14,676 bases of DNA from RGIG426 sp045639905. GTDB taxonomy: Bacteria > Bacillota > Clostridia > Oscillospirales > Acutalibacteraceae. Where the stretch lies: positions 1-14,676 of the forward strand of contig JAZUDZ010000012.1 in assembly GCA_045639905.1 (NCBI GenBank), written 5' to 3'. Below, one piece after another: positions 6,842-14,676 of the stretch. Both the position numbers and the translations under genes were made by a program. Within the stretch, counting starts at the first letter, position 1. Every line of letters begins with the position of its first letter. The notes below the pieces were generated by a model. The model ran no database searches. It worked only from the letters and a program-made list of their open reading frames with translations, and was not told where the DNA came from.

Positions 6842-9800
6842 ATGACGAACAAAACGAAACGCCTGTACAAGCGCGCATTGTCGATGCTTGTCTCCCTGGC
6901 CATACTCTGTTCGCTGTCGTTGACCTCTATTGCTTTGCCTCAATCCGTCGACAGTGTCTTTACCAACACAGCCGACCCGAACGAGACTTTATTGACAGCC
7001 TCCATCGGAAATCAAACACCGATTGTCACATCCGACCTAGCCATTTTGTGTGATGGCGTGGAAGTTCAGGATGTTATTCTTCCGATGGATACCGAAAAAG
7101 ATTTATCGGTTGCGACAAAGGGACTTGCCGTTTCCGATGTTCAGTGGCAGATCCTGGTGGACCGCGATCAAAACCAGTGGGCAAACATTCAGGATGCCAC
7201 CGACCGTCATTTCCGTTTGTCCTATGCCGTGGTTATGTCCGCACTGTATGATAACGGTGTGGCGTCCATGCGTGTTTCCGCCAAAGATTCGGACGGCAAT
7301 CTGCTGGTCAGCGAATCGCTTCTCGTGAAAGTCACCGAAACCTCCGCATCGAAACCGGTGGCCGGTTCGAAAAAGGCTCCGCTGCTTTCTCTCTTTGAAA
7401 ACAAACCGGCTTTGGTCGGTGCCGAAAATCCCGACTACATCAATATTACCATTAACTACCTGAGTGCGGACGATCCGTCCCGTCAGGTGTATGCACCGTA
7501 CACCGCCAGCGTACTGGTTACATCCAGTTACAGCCAAAACGTATTAAGCCCGACACAAATCGGCTTTGCCCCTTATTATATCGGCGAGCAGGGTGCTCCC
7601 ATGCCGGAGGACGGCGATGTCATTACCGCCTCGCATGCCGGCGAAGAGCGTACGTATACGTATAACGCGGCGGGCGATACCTATATTGACAATGACACTT
7701 CTTTGGCGGAAACCGATTCCGAATGGCTCACCGCCATTTCCGCTGCCATTATTCAGGAACACGCCACCACGGAAGCCAACTCCATTTATGTCAGCTATGA
7801 CTATGGTGTAAGCCCCGTTCAGGACATCGTTTACAACGTTTACTATGTCAGTATCGATGTCCCGTATTCCGTGCGCTACTATTTCCAAAACATCAACGAC
7901 GATGAATATACCCAGAACGCCGCCATTTCCTTTACCGGTATGGCCAAAACGGGTACCATTGTCGGTGACGATACTTTGGAGCAGCCGGTTTACGACTATT
8001 ACGGTGTCGAGCCCGGCGAAGACTTCGGTTTCTCCGCCCTCTATCACTATCCGGAATCCGTCGCGGCCGACGGTTCCACCGTTTTCGATTATTATTTCGA
8101 CCGCAACTACTACATCATTAAATTTGATAACAACGGCGGCTACGGCGTTGAGCCGATTTATGCCCGTTATGATGCCTCCTTCGTTGTAACACCGCCAACC
8201 CGCCCCGGCTATGTCTTCCAGGGATGGGATGAAATCACCACGTATGAATTCAACGTCTACGCCAATGTCGGCGGAGTGGAGACACAGGTAGGCACGCAAA
8301 CCCTGACCGCCGCTCAGTATGTCGATCTCGGCAGCCCGTCTGCCTATACCCGAAACTATACAGCTCCGAACGGTACGGTGTATACGAATGCCACCCATCG
8401 TTTTGTTGATTCCTACGGTGACGGCACGGCCGATGAAGGCACCTCTACGTCCCATACATTTAACGGCAACATTGCTGCACGCACGGTCGCCTACAAAGCG
8501 CTGTGGGCGGTGACCAACTCCAACGTTAACATCATTTACTGGAAAGAAAACGCCAACGATGACGGCTATTCCTATTGGGGCTCCGACACGGTTTATGCCG
8601 TGTCCTCCTCCACCGTCGGCGGCAGTACCATGAAGATTTATAAGAACGGCGACAACTACGTAACCCAAACTGTTCCGTATACCGAGCTCCCGGCATCGCT
8701 TAAAACCGGTGACTACAACCAGTTCTACTACAGTCATGCCGACAGTAATGTGCTGGTTGAGGGCGATGGCTCTTCCGCCGTAAATGTCTACTATCGCCGC
8801 AATGTGTATTCTATCACTTTGCGTGATTCCGGCGTTTCCTGCCAAATTGAGGCCCACACCCACACCGATGATTGCTACGGTTATCTCTGTAATCAACACG
8901 TCCACACCGAAGACTGCTACGACTGCGGCAAAGAAGAAATTCCGCACACTGAGGCATGCTGCTCGCTTGTGGAGCACACTCATACGGCGGACTGCTTGCT
9001 CGAATGCGATAAAGAAGCACACACCCACACGGATGCCTGCTATTCCTGCGGATTCCCCGCCGGCTATCAGCATACCCACGACGACACTTGCTGTGCCTTG
9101 GACGAACACGTTCACGACAACGACTGCTGTAGCAAGGAAGAGCACGTCCACACGAGCGCCTGCTGCGATAAACCGGTACATGTCCACAACGGCACGGATT
9201 GTAACTATTTGACTTGTACGGCACACTTGCATGACATTACCTGCTTCACAAGCCAAAACCTCTCCACCACCAACGGCAATATTGATTCCTATGCTTCCCA
9301 AATTCAAAATCCGGAAAACGGAAAGATTTATCGTTATCGTAACGGTAGATACGATACTTTCGCAACCTATTACAATTTCTTCTATTTTAACGACACGTGG
9401 TATTATATCGACACCACCTCCGGTAACACGACCGGTACTATCGGCGGTATTTCCTTTGACGGCACGTTGTCGAATCCCGGCTCTAACGGAGGTGTCACCT
9501 CCGTCACCGCCACCAAAAAATGCGGTCAGCCGGACCATACCCACACCGCTGTCTGCTATGCCTGTGGCAAGTTGGAAGCACCGCATACCCGTGCCTGCTA
9601 TACAAGCCAAAACCTCTCCACCAACAACTTGGATTACACCGACGAAATCGACAACCCGGTAAACGGCACGATTTATCGTTATGCTCACCGTGGAACATTC
9701 AGCATGTCTACTACCTATTACAACTATTTCTACGTCAACGATACGTGGTACTACATTAGTAACACCAGCGGTAACACCTCCGGTTCGATCGGCGGCATCT

Positions 9801-12800
9801 CGTTTACCGGCACACTGTCGAACCCCGGCAACAACAGCTATAATTCCGTACCCGCCACCACCACCTGCACCACGCACCACCAGCACGATGCTTCCTGCTG
9901 CACGCTGACGGCACACACCCACGATGACGGCACATGTAACCTCAATAACTGTCCGAATGGTGGTGTCGCGCACACTCATGGAGACGGCACCTGCAACCTG
10001 AATGCATGCCCGTATCATGGCGTGGCACATACCCATGGCGATGGCAACTGTGTTTTCACCTCCTGCGGTCTTGAGGAGCATACCCACACCGCCGACTGCC
10101 TCCAATGCGGCAAAGAGGAACACACCCACACCGAAGCATGTCAATACGCCTGCGGCAAAGTAGCGCACCGTCACACAAACGCCTGCTGTACGAAAGAGGA
10201 ACACACGCACGGCGTGGCGTGCTATACTATTTCCGGTACGTATAACAGAAACGCTCTCCACTTGAACACCACCGGTGTCACCATTAACAACACTGCTTCC
10301 GTATTGGTAAATGGCATCACGCTTTATTACGATTCCACCGCCGGTACCAATAACCGCTATCTCTACTACAAAATCAATGATCAGTATTACCAGTTGTATT
10401 ACGGCAACAATACCGGAAACCGCATTACCTATAATAACCGAGGAACGATTACAAATCTTGCGATAGACAAAACTTGTACTAAAACCGAGCACACCCATGG
10501 CGACGGTTCGTGTAATCTGGATGCCTGCCCGACCGGTGGTGTGGAACATACTCACACTGATTTCTGCTACTCTTGTGGCCTTGTAGCCCACACTCACGGT
10601 GACGGCACTTGCAACGCCTACGCTTGTATCGACCCGAAACACCATCATATTCATACGAAGGATTGTCTCGGATGCGAATATACCGAAGATCACGTACACA
10701 CCGCGGATTGTCCTTATGGTCTTGTTTGCACCAAACCGGAACATAACCACAATAACGACGACCGTACCTACAAAATCGTTAAAATCATCCAGGCAAAATA
10801 CGGACAAACGATTGTGGACGAGTGGAACTTCACCACCTCCGGCGGTCTTGTTTATCCGAAAGCCGGCGAGGTCGCGTCGTGGACTCCGCAAAACGACAGT
10901 CAGCTCAGTCAGCGTCTTGCGTTTTTGGCGGTCATGCCGAGCCGTAACATTACATTTAACTACACTCAGTCCTCCAACCAAAAACGTTATTACAACTACT
11001 ATATCGAGTGCTTGCCCGGCGAAACCGGCGTTACCACGTACAGCGGCAAAAACTACAAAAACTATATGACAAACGGTACGCTGGAGATTAATTTTAACTA
11101 TTGGACGCGTGCGGAAGACTTTTTCCCCATCGACGGTTTCACCGCCTATGCTGCGACCAATAACGGCACCGCAATTTCTGCCTCCACGACCCAAACGAAT
11201 ACTTTGGCAAACGGTGCCACCGTCAACATGTACTACACCCGTAACAACTATACCCTTGATATCTTTAATGCGGACGGTTCTATCATCACGTCACAAAGTG
11301 TCCCGTTCGAACAAGGAATTAAATCTTATGCTGACGCAATCGGTACACCTCCGTATCCGTCAACCTTAGAGGAAAACGCCTACGAGTTCGTTGGTTGGTA
11401 TACAACATCCGGCTGCTATGCAGGCTCGGAACTCAAAGACACCGAAAAAATGCCGGCGGGCAACTTTGCTGTCTATGCCAAGTGGGTACCACTGACTCAC
11501 CATGTCCGTTTCTTTGAAACCTATGATGATATGCTGGCCTATGAAGCATCCGTTGCGGCAGGAACGCCGGACGAATCGCTCGTTTACGTGAAACCGTCCG
11601 CGCCGGATGTGGAATATTCCATTGAAACAAGCCATGGCAGTTACATCGGTTCCATTCCGAACCCGGATAAACTGCATGTAACCAATCCGGGCGGCTCCGT
11701 CACCGAATATGACTTCGGTGGCTGGTTCTTCATCCAAAACGGCTCTAAAAAAGCCTATACGCCGCTGGATATGCCGGTTACACGTGATTTGAATGTCTTT
11801 GCCGACTGGGGCAGCCACAGTGCTCAACCATATGTCGTGCATTATGCCCTCGACGAAGCGGAAACGGACACGAATTTCCTGCATCTTTTGCCCCGTGCTT
11901 CCGCCACTTATGCGGATTTGACGCAAACCGTTACCTACAATAATGAGGCACGCACCTATGTGTGCTTAAACGATGGCGGCGATACCTATGGTTGGCATCG
12001 CGTTATCGCCAACGATACGATGGGTTATGCCTATCAAGGTACCACCCGTACCTTCTCCGCCAAAGCCGGCGACCCGTTCAACCAGCTGTACGAAGGCTTC
12101 AACAACCGATTCTTCCCGACCGTTTCCTCCCACTCAATTACCGTTGCATTTGAGGAAAGCTCGGTGGACCCGCGCATTAACACCTTTACGTTCCGCTACG
12201 TTGAAGTTCCCAATGTTTCCTACACGGTAAGATATATCAATTCCGATACCGGTGCGGCTCTCTCTTCTCCGAGAACCGTCACCACTACCTCCGCCGTTGT
12301 AACCGAACGCTTTAAGGTATTCTCCGGATTTGTTCCGGATGCCTTCTACAAGCAACTCGTTTTGGCAGTTGCTCCCGATCCGGAAAATCCGGGTCAGTGG
12401 ATTTCCTCGCCGGATAACGTCATCACATTCTATTATTCCGAAAACACCAGTTCCGCCCGTTATACCGTCCACTTCCTGTTACAAAAGAGCGGTGAAGATG
12501 CCCGCACGCTGACCGACGCCGATTACGCGGTTAACTTTGCGGCAGACGGTACCTACACCTTCTCGGATAAGTTTGAGGAATCCGGTTCCCGCGTAGACGG
12601 TGTTTCGGATAAAGACCTGAACACTCAAATCAGTCCTATCGACTTTGCCGGATACGATCTCGTGTCAAACAAGGCAATCGAAGTGCGTGGACAGCAAAAC
12701 GGCACCTGGGCTCAAAGCTCGCCCACCTACTCCGGCGGCAAGTATACCATTTTGCCGGTTATGTACGGTACTGACCTGTTCCTGTTCTATCAGCGCGAAG

Positions 12801-13735
12801 AATATGCTTACAAAGTGTATTATTTGCTTTACGGATCTCCGGTAACCGCCAGCGATTTGGAGAACTATACCACCGTCGCTGCCGATACCGGCACACCGAA
12901 GCACGTACTTGCGGATACCACCTCCGGCACCGCCTTGTACGGCACGTCCTACACGGCAACGGCTCCGGATATTCCGGGCTACACCTGTGTTACCAACAAA
13001 ACCATTACGAAAGACATCACTCCGAGTGTTGCCAGTAACTATATCGTGTTCTTCTACACACCGCTTCAGTATACGGTGCAGTATAAAGTATGGAAGAATG
13101 GCGGCGGTATGGTCAGTAACGGTAACGAAACCTTCTCGGATCCTTCCACCTTGCTTGGTTCCACCGCGGCCGCCTCAGCCGGCTACACCTTTGCCGGCTG
13201 GTACGTGGATGCAGATTGCACCATTCCCGCAACCTATAACGCGACAACAAACCCGCAAGGTATGGGCACGACCTACGAAGATTCCACCAAAGCTGTTGTA
13301 GACGTCAAAGGTGCTTATGTCTTCCCGAATGTCGCATGCCTAACTGCTAACGGTACCGAAGGTTTTGCCGGTAACATCTTCTACGCTAAATTTAATCCCG
13401 AATTCGGCGATTTAACGGTGCGCCGTGAAAACAGCCAGAACCAAGGAATGGGCACACAGGTATTCCAATATGAAGTAAAGAATAACCAAACCGGTGAAGT
13501 GGTAAATATCACCATTACCGGTGACGGTGAAGTTACCATCAAAGATATCGCCGTCGGCACCTATACGGTAACCCAGAAGAATGACTGGTCTCACCGTTGG
13601 GTTGACGAACCTGTCACCGCAACCGTTACATCTACCACCCCGGGTCTTGCCGTATTCAGCGACAGTGCAGTCAATGACAAATGGCTCAACGGCAACAGTC
13701 CGGTCGCCAAGAACGTAAAAGGCGCAACCGCGTGA
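6842..13735 (+). CDS. giant secreted surface/matrix protein with InlB-B/MucBP-like repeats and a His/Cys-rich central array
   Basis: This encodes 2297 residues. The start follows AAAGGAGGT (6826-6834) by 7 bases. A signal peptide ends near residue 31. Residues about 60-170 form a beta-rich N-terminal domain around VQWQILVD (100-107). InlB B-like repeats, which end in GWxxxxxxYAKW-type phrases, are seen near 425-465, 1470-1548 and 1552-1658, with MucBP-like segments (YTVRYINSDTG and similar) up to about 2185. Residues 667-1303 hold about 25 units of the form H-x-H-x(2-5)-C and about 50 cysteines, interrupted by three aromatic-rich modules. Residues 2188-2297 look like a SpaA/Cna-B domain (GDLTV, then VGTYTVTQ). 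The first strand reads LTVRRE, so the isopeptide-forming Lys may be absent. There is no LPXTG motif and no C-terminal membrane segment, so the protein is probably released or held by partners. It sits in an operon between two SipW-type proteins. Confidence 0.85.
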   Translation: MTNKTKRLYKRALSMLVSLAILCSLSLTSIALPQSVDSVFTNTADPNETLLTASIGNQTPIVTSDLAILCDGVEVQDVILPMDTEKDLSVATKGLAVSDVQWQILVDRDQNQWANIQDATDRHFRLSYAVVMSALYDNGVASMRVSAKDSDGNLLVSESLLVKVTETSASKPVAGSKKAPLLSLFENKPALVGAENPDYINITINYLSADDPSRQVYAPYTASVLVTSSYSQNVLSPTQIGFAPYYIGEQGAPMPEDGDVITASHAGEERTYTYNAAGDTYIDNDTSLAETDSEWLTAISAAIIQEHATTEANSIYVSYDYGVSPVQDIVYNVYYVSIDVPYSVRYYFQNINDDEYTQNAAISFTGMAKTGTIVGDDTLEQPVYDYYGVEPGEDFGFSALYHYPESVAADGSTVFDYYFDRNYYIIKFDNNGGYGVEPIYARYDASFVVTPPTRPGYVFQGWDEITTYEFNVYANVGGVETQVGTQTLTAAQYVDLGSPSAYTRNYTAPNGTVYTNATHRFVDSYGDGTADEGTSTSHTFNGNIAARTVAYKALWAVTNSNVNIIYWKENANDDGYSYWGSDTVYAVSSSTVGGSTMKIYKNGDNYVTQTVPYTELPASLKTGDYNQFYYSHADSNVLVEGDGSSAVNVYYRRNVYSITLRDSGVSCQIEAHTHTDDCYGYLCNQHVHTEDCYDCGKEEIPHTEACCSLVEHTHTADCLLECDKEAHTHTDACYSCGFPAGYQHTHDDTCCALDEHVHDNDCCSKEEHVHTSACCDKPVHVHNGTDCNYLTCTAHLHDITCFTSQNLSTTNGNIDSYASQIQNPENGKIYRYRNGRYDTFATYYNFFYFNDTWYYIDTTSGNTTGTIGGISFDGTLSNPGSNGGVTSVTATKKCGQPDHTHTAVCYACGKLEAPHTRACYTSQNLSTNNLDYTDEIDNPVNGTIYRYAHRGTFSMSTTYYNYFYVNDTWYYISNTSGNTSGSIGGISFTGTLSNPGNNSYNSVPATTTCTTHHQHDASCCTLTAHTHDDGTCNLNNCPNGGVAHTHGDGTCNLNACPYHGVAHTHGDGNCVFTSCGLEEHTHTADCLQCGKEEHTHTEACQYACGKVAHRHTNACCTKEEHTHGVACYTISGTYNRNALHLNTTGVTINNTASVLVNGITLYYDSTAGTNNRYLYYKINDQYYQLYYGNNTGNRITYNNRGTITNLAIDKTCTKTEHTHGDGSCNLDACPTGGVEHTHTDFCYSCGLVAHTHGDGTCNAYACIDPKHHHIHTKDCLGCEYTEDHVHTADCPYGLVCTKPEHNHNNDDRTYKIVKIIQAKYGQTIVDEWNFTTSGGLVYPKAGEVASWTPQNDSQLSQRLAFLAVMPSRNITFNYTQSSNQKRYYNYYIECLPGETGVTTYSGKNYKNYMTNGTLEINFNYWTRAEDFFPIDGFTAYAATNNGTAISASTTQTNTLANGATVNMYYTRNNYTLDIFNADGSIITSQSVPFEQGIKSYADAIGTPPYPSTLEENAYEFVGWYTTSGCYAGSELKDTEKMPAGNFAVYAKWVPLTHHVRFFETYDDMLAYEASVAAGTPDESLVYVKPSAPDVEYSIETSHGSYIGSIPNPDKLHVTNPGGSVTEYDFGGWFFIQNGSKKAYTPLDMPVTRDLNVFADWGSHSAQPYVVHYALDEAETDTNFLHLLPRASATYADLTQTVTYNNEARTYVCLNDGGDTYGWHRVIANDTMGYAYQGTTRTFSAKAGDPFNQLYEGFNNRFFPTVSSHSITVAFEESSVDPRINTFTFRYVEVPNVSYTVRYINSDTGAALSSPRTVTTTSAVVTERFKVFSGFVPDAFYKQLVLAVAPDPENPGQWISSPDNVITFYYSENTSSARYTVHFLLQKSGEDARTLTDADYAVNFAADGTYTFSDKFEESGSRVDGVSDKDLNTQISPIDFAGYDLVSNKAIEVRGQQNGTWAQSSPTYSGGKYTILPVMYGTDLFLFYQREEYAYKVYYLLYGSPVTASDLENYTTVAADTGTPKHVLADTTSGTALYGTSYTATAPDIPGYTCVTNKTITKDITPSVASNYIVFFYTPLQYTVQYKVWKNGGGMVSNGNETFSDPSTLLGSTAAASAGYTFAGWYVDADCTIPATYNATTNPQGMGTTYEDSTKAVVDVKGAYVFPNVACLTANGTEGFAGNIFYAKFNPEFGDLTVRRENSQNQGMGTQVFQYEVKNNQTGEVVNITITGDGEVTIKDIAVGTYTVTQKNDWSHRWVDEPVTATVTSTTPGLAVFSDSAVNDKWLNGNSPVAKNVKGATA
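9245..9520 (+). repeat. aromatic-rich module, copy 1
   Basis: This encodes about 92 residues inserted between His/Cys blocks 1 and 2, beginning TSQNLSTTNG and ending GGISFDGTLSNPG. It is rich in Tyr, Phe and Asn (YYNFFYFNDTWYYID). It is a near copy of 9599-9865, and the two share about 22 identical bases at their starts (9248 onward and 9602 onward). Confidence 0.9.
9599..9865 (+). repeat. aromatic-rich module, copy 2
   Basis: This encodes about 89 residues between His/Cys blocks 2 and 3: TSQNLSTNNLDY, GTIYRYAHRG, YYNYFYVNDTWYYIS, GGISFTGTLSNPG. It aligns with copy 1 along its whole length with substitutions and small length changes. Confidence 0.9.
10223..10474 (+). repeat. aromatic-rich module, diverged third copy
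   Basis: This encodes about 84 residues between His/Cys blocks 3 and 4. It has the same style and placement (VLVNGITLYYDS, RYLYYKINDQYYQLYYGN, GTITNLAIDKTC) but little direct identity with copies 1 and 2. Common origin is plausible, not proven. Confidence 0.55.
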
Positions 13736-13749
13736 AAGGAGAATGTGTT

Positions 13750-14337
13750 TTGAAAGAAAAAACAACTAAAAAACGCGTCCTCCTCACGATTGTTGCCGCA
13801 GTAGCAATAGTCGCCCTGGGAGCGACTGGCGTGCTTGCATATATGTTCCGTCATCAGGGATCCCAAATAGACGGGCAGTTTGAAGCCCAAAGCCTCACTT
13901 GCGAGGTTTCGGAAGAATATGACGCCTCCACGGGCATCAAATCTTCGATCCGAGTGAAAAACGGCAGTAACGGCGACTGTTACATTCGCTTGAATCTGGT
14001 TTCGTATTGGCAAGATGGCGATGGCCACGTCGTCATGGGCGGTGTCGTCGGAAAACCGTCGAAGCTTCCCACCATCGAATACGACATCGGACACTGGATG
14101 AAAGATCCAAACAGCGATATTTACTACTATAAGACTCCGGTCGAACCGGGCAGTTTCACAGAAGATCTACTGACGCGTCCCATCACGCTGGTGACAGACA
14201 CCTGGGATAACGGCGAAACCGTTTACCAGGTCGTAGAAGTCTTTGCCGAAACCGTTCAAGCTTCTCCCGCTGATGCGGTGGAAGAATGCTGGGGCGTTCA
14301 AGTCGGTACGAACGGACAATTAAGTTTCCCTGCCTAA
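13750..14337 (+). CDS. SipW-type exported protein (TasA/camelysin-like), second small one
   Basis: This encodes 195 residues from a TTG start at 13750. That codon is chosen because AAGGAG (13736-13741) lies 8 bases upstream and the product then opens MKEKTTKKRVLL followed by a hydrophobic helix and GVLAYMF. An in-frame GTG at 13732 overlaps the previous stop and has no ribosome site. The mature part is beta-rich: IRVKNGSNGDCYIRLNLVSY, YYYKTPVEPG, then VYQVVEVFAETVQASPADAV and EECWGVQVG. I know this ending from many uncharacterised exported proteins of gut Clostridia that sit beside SipW-type signal peptidases. There is no catalytic motif. It begins 14 bases after the giant gene and is last in the operon, so it is probably a co-secreted minor subunit or assembly partner; that role is inference. 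Confidence 0.75.
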   Translation: MKEKTTKKRVLLTIVAAVAIVALGATGVLAYMFRHQGSQIDGQFEAQSLTCEVSEEYDASTGIKSSIRVKNGSNGDCYIRLNLVSYWQDGDGHVVMGGVVGKPSKLPTIEYDIGHWMKDPNSDIYYYKTPVEPGSFTEDLLTRPITLVTDTWDNGETVYQVVEVFAETVQASPADAVEECWGVQVGTNGQLSFPA

Positions 14338-14345
14338 TATGTAGA

Positions 14346-14379
14346 AAAAGACCTTGACTGATTACAGTCAAGGTCTTTT
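14346..14379 (+). terminator. perfect 15-bp stem terminator ending the surface-protein operon
   Basis: AAAAGACCTTGACTG (14346-14360), loop ATTA, CAGTCAAGGTCTTTT (14365-14379). The A run on one side and T run on the other make it suited to both directions. It lies 8 bases after the last stop codon. Confidence 0.93.
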
Positions 14380-14508
14380 CTAATGCTTATCTTAAAAATT
14401 CGGCAGAATACTCCCACCTCTAAACGAAGTGAAGGTGGCGAGATGAATGCCACCCGTTTTTGTGTGAATCAATAACGAAATATGGTTCTTCTTTCCTTTT
14501 GTGAATGT

Positions 14509-14530
14509 CATGTGGAAAATTTTCCACATG
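14509..14530. promoter_or_regulatory. 22-bp perfect palindrome in the tnpB leader
   Basis: The sequence is exactly self-complementary over 22 bases. Its core is TGTGGAAAA (14511-14519) abutting TTTTCCACA (14520-14528). Each half fits the DnaA-box consensus TTWTNCACA. It lies 48 bases before the tnpB start. It could be a protein-binding site or an RNA hairpin. Confidence 0.6.
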
Positions 14531-14578
14531 CAAAGGTGTATTCTTACATTGTAAATTTTGAGGGAAGGAGGAACATCT

Positions 14579-14676
14579 ATGTATTTGACTGTCAAACAAC
14601 AGGTTAAGTCTTTGACAAAGAATGACTATCGGAATCTTCGAGAACTTTGTCATATTGCCAAGAATCTCGTTAATGA
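14579..14676 (+). CDS. tnpB: TnpB (IS200/IS605 family), N-terminal 32 residues, cut by window end
   Basis: The ATG follows AAGGAGG (14565-14571) by 7 bases. The product starts MYLTVKQQVKSL and continues TKNDYRNLRELCHIAKNLVN. This is the characteristic N-terminus of the YTSKAS subfamily of TnpB, the same subfamily as the C-terminal part at the window start. It would encode the N-terminal domain that contacts the guide RNA and target DNA. The RuvC active site is outside the window. No tnpA (Y1 transposase) is visible, so it may be a tnpB-only, IS1341-like element. Confidence 0.85.
   Translation, partial: MYLTVKQQVKSLTKNDYRNLRELCHIAKNLVN

Larger units (their letters stand above)
8840..10750 (+). 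repeat. in-gene His/Cys repeat array, four blocks
   Basis: Within the giant gene the units HTHTxxC, HVHxxxC and HTHGDGxC, often with a following CG (as in CGKEEH), recur in four blocks. Block 1 is 8840-9244 (10 units, about 20 Cys). Block 2 is 9521-9598 (2 units, 4 Cys). Block 3 is 9866-10222 (8 units, about 16 Cys). Block 4 is 10475-10750 (5 units, 11 Cys). Unit counts were made by eye. Synonymous codons vary between units, so the array is diverged rather than freshly duplicated. Confidence 0.9.
14400..14676 (+). mobile_element. IS200/IS605-family element, left end and start of tnpB
   Basis: The sequence ahead of tnpB has the look of an IS605-type left end. A subterminal hairpin CCACCT (14414-14419)/AGGTGG (14433-14438) is followed by about 140 bases of leader. 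The outer boundary cannot be fixed; 14400 is a guess placed between the operon terminator and the first hairpin. The rest of the element lies beyond the window. Confidence 0.65.

Noticed and set aside
8840..10750. CRISPR array or nucleic-acid-binding zinc fingers
   Set aside because: The repeats are in frame, of varying length and codon-diverged within a long open frame with a signal peptide. That fits protein repeats outside the cell rather than CRISPR or DNA binding.
7544..11194. A 1216-codon open frame on the minus strand opposite the giant gene
   Set aside because: It is a shadow. Antisense of repeated CAC ACC codons gives Gly/Val runs, the predicted product is Val/Ile/Gly-rich with no family features, and the plus strand has a signal peptide, ribosome site and recognisable domains.
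13732..13734. GTG start for the last operon gene
   Set aside because: It overlaps the giant gene's stop codon without a ribosome site of its own. TTG 13750 has correctly spaced AAGGAG.

Overview
The window looks like an accessory stretch of a low-to-mid GC Gram-positive Clostridia chromosome, probably a gut or rumen member of the Ruminococcaceae/Oscillospiraceae. This rests on strong AGGAGG-type ribosome sites, textbook sigma-A promoters, a type I dockerin on a secreted glycosidase, SipW-type (TasA/camelysin-like) exported proteins, and IS200/IS605-family tnpB genes. No taxonomic marker gene is present, so the placement is inference.

Layout, left to right. Bases 1-422 are the 3' end of a TnpB element with its right-end hairpins. 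It has inserted into a gene whose remaining 3' part (423-888) reads as the C-terminus of a Fic-family protein, now a remnant. After a hairpin terminator comes a secreted NagZ-like GH3 glycosidase with a C-terminal dockerin (1123-3258) under its own promoter. Next, also with its own promoter and a strong terminator, is the most unusual gene (3477-5927). One 816-residue polypeptide joins an integral membrane domain, an RlmN-like radical SAM domain and an MTA/SAH-nucleosidase-like domain.

A second promoter-to-terminator unit (6036-14379) is a three-gene operon. It encodes a small SipW-type exported protein, a 2297-residue secreted surface or matrix protein, and a second small SipW-type protein. 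The giant protein has InlB-B/MucBP-like repeats, a central array of about 25 His/Cys units broken by three aromatic-rich modules, and a SpaA/Cna-B-like C-terminus. No sortase motif, C-terminal membrane anchor or SipW peptidase gene is visible here. The three products plausibly form an extracellular fibre or matrix.

The window ends in the left end and first 32 codons of another TnpB element of apparently the same subfamily and orientation as the one at the start. Its leader holds a 22-bp perfect palindrome built from two DnaA-box-like sequences head to head. The best candidates for something undescribed are the membrane/radical SAM/nucleosidase fusion and the His/Cys-unit array of the giant protein.
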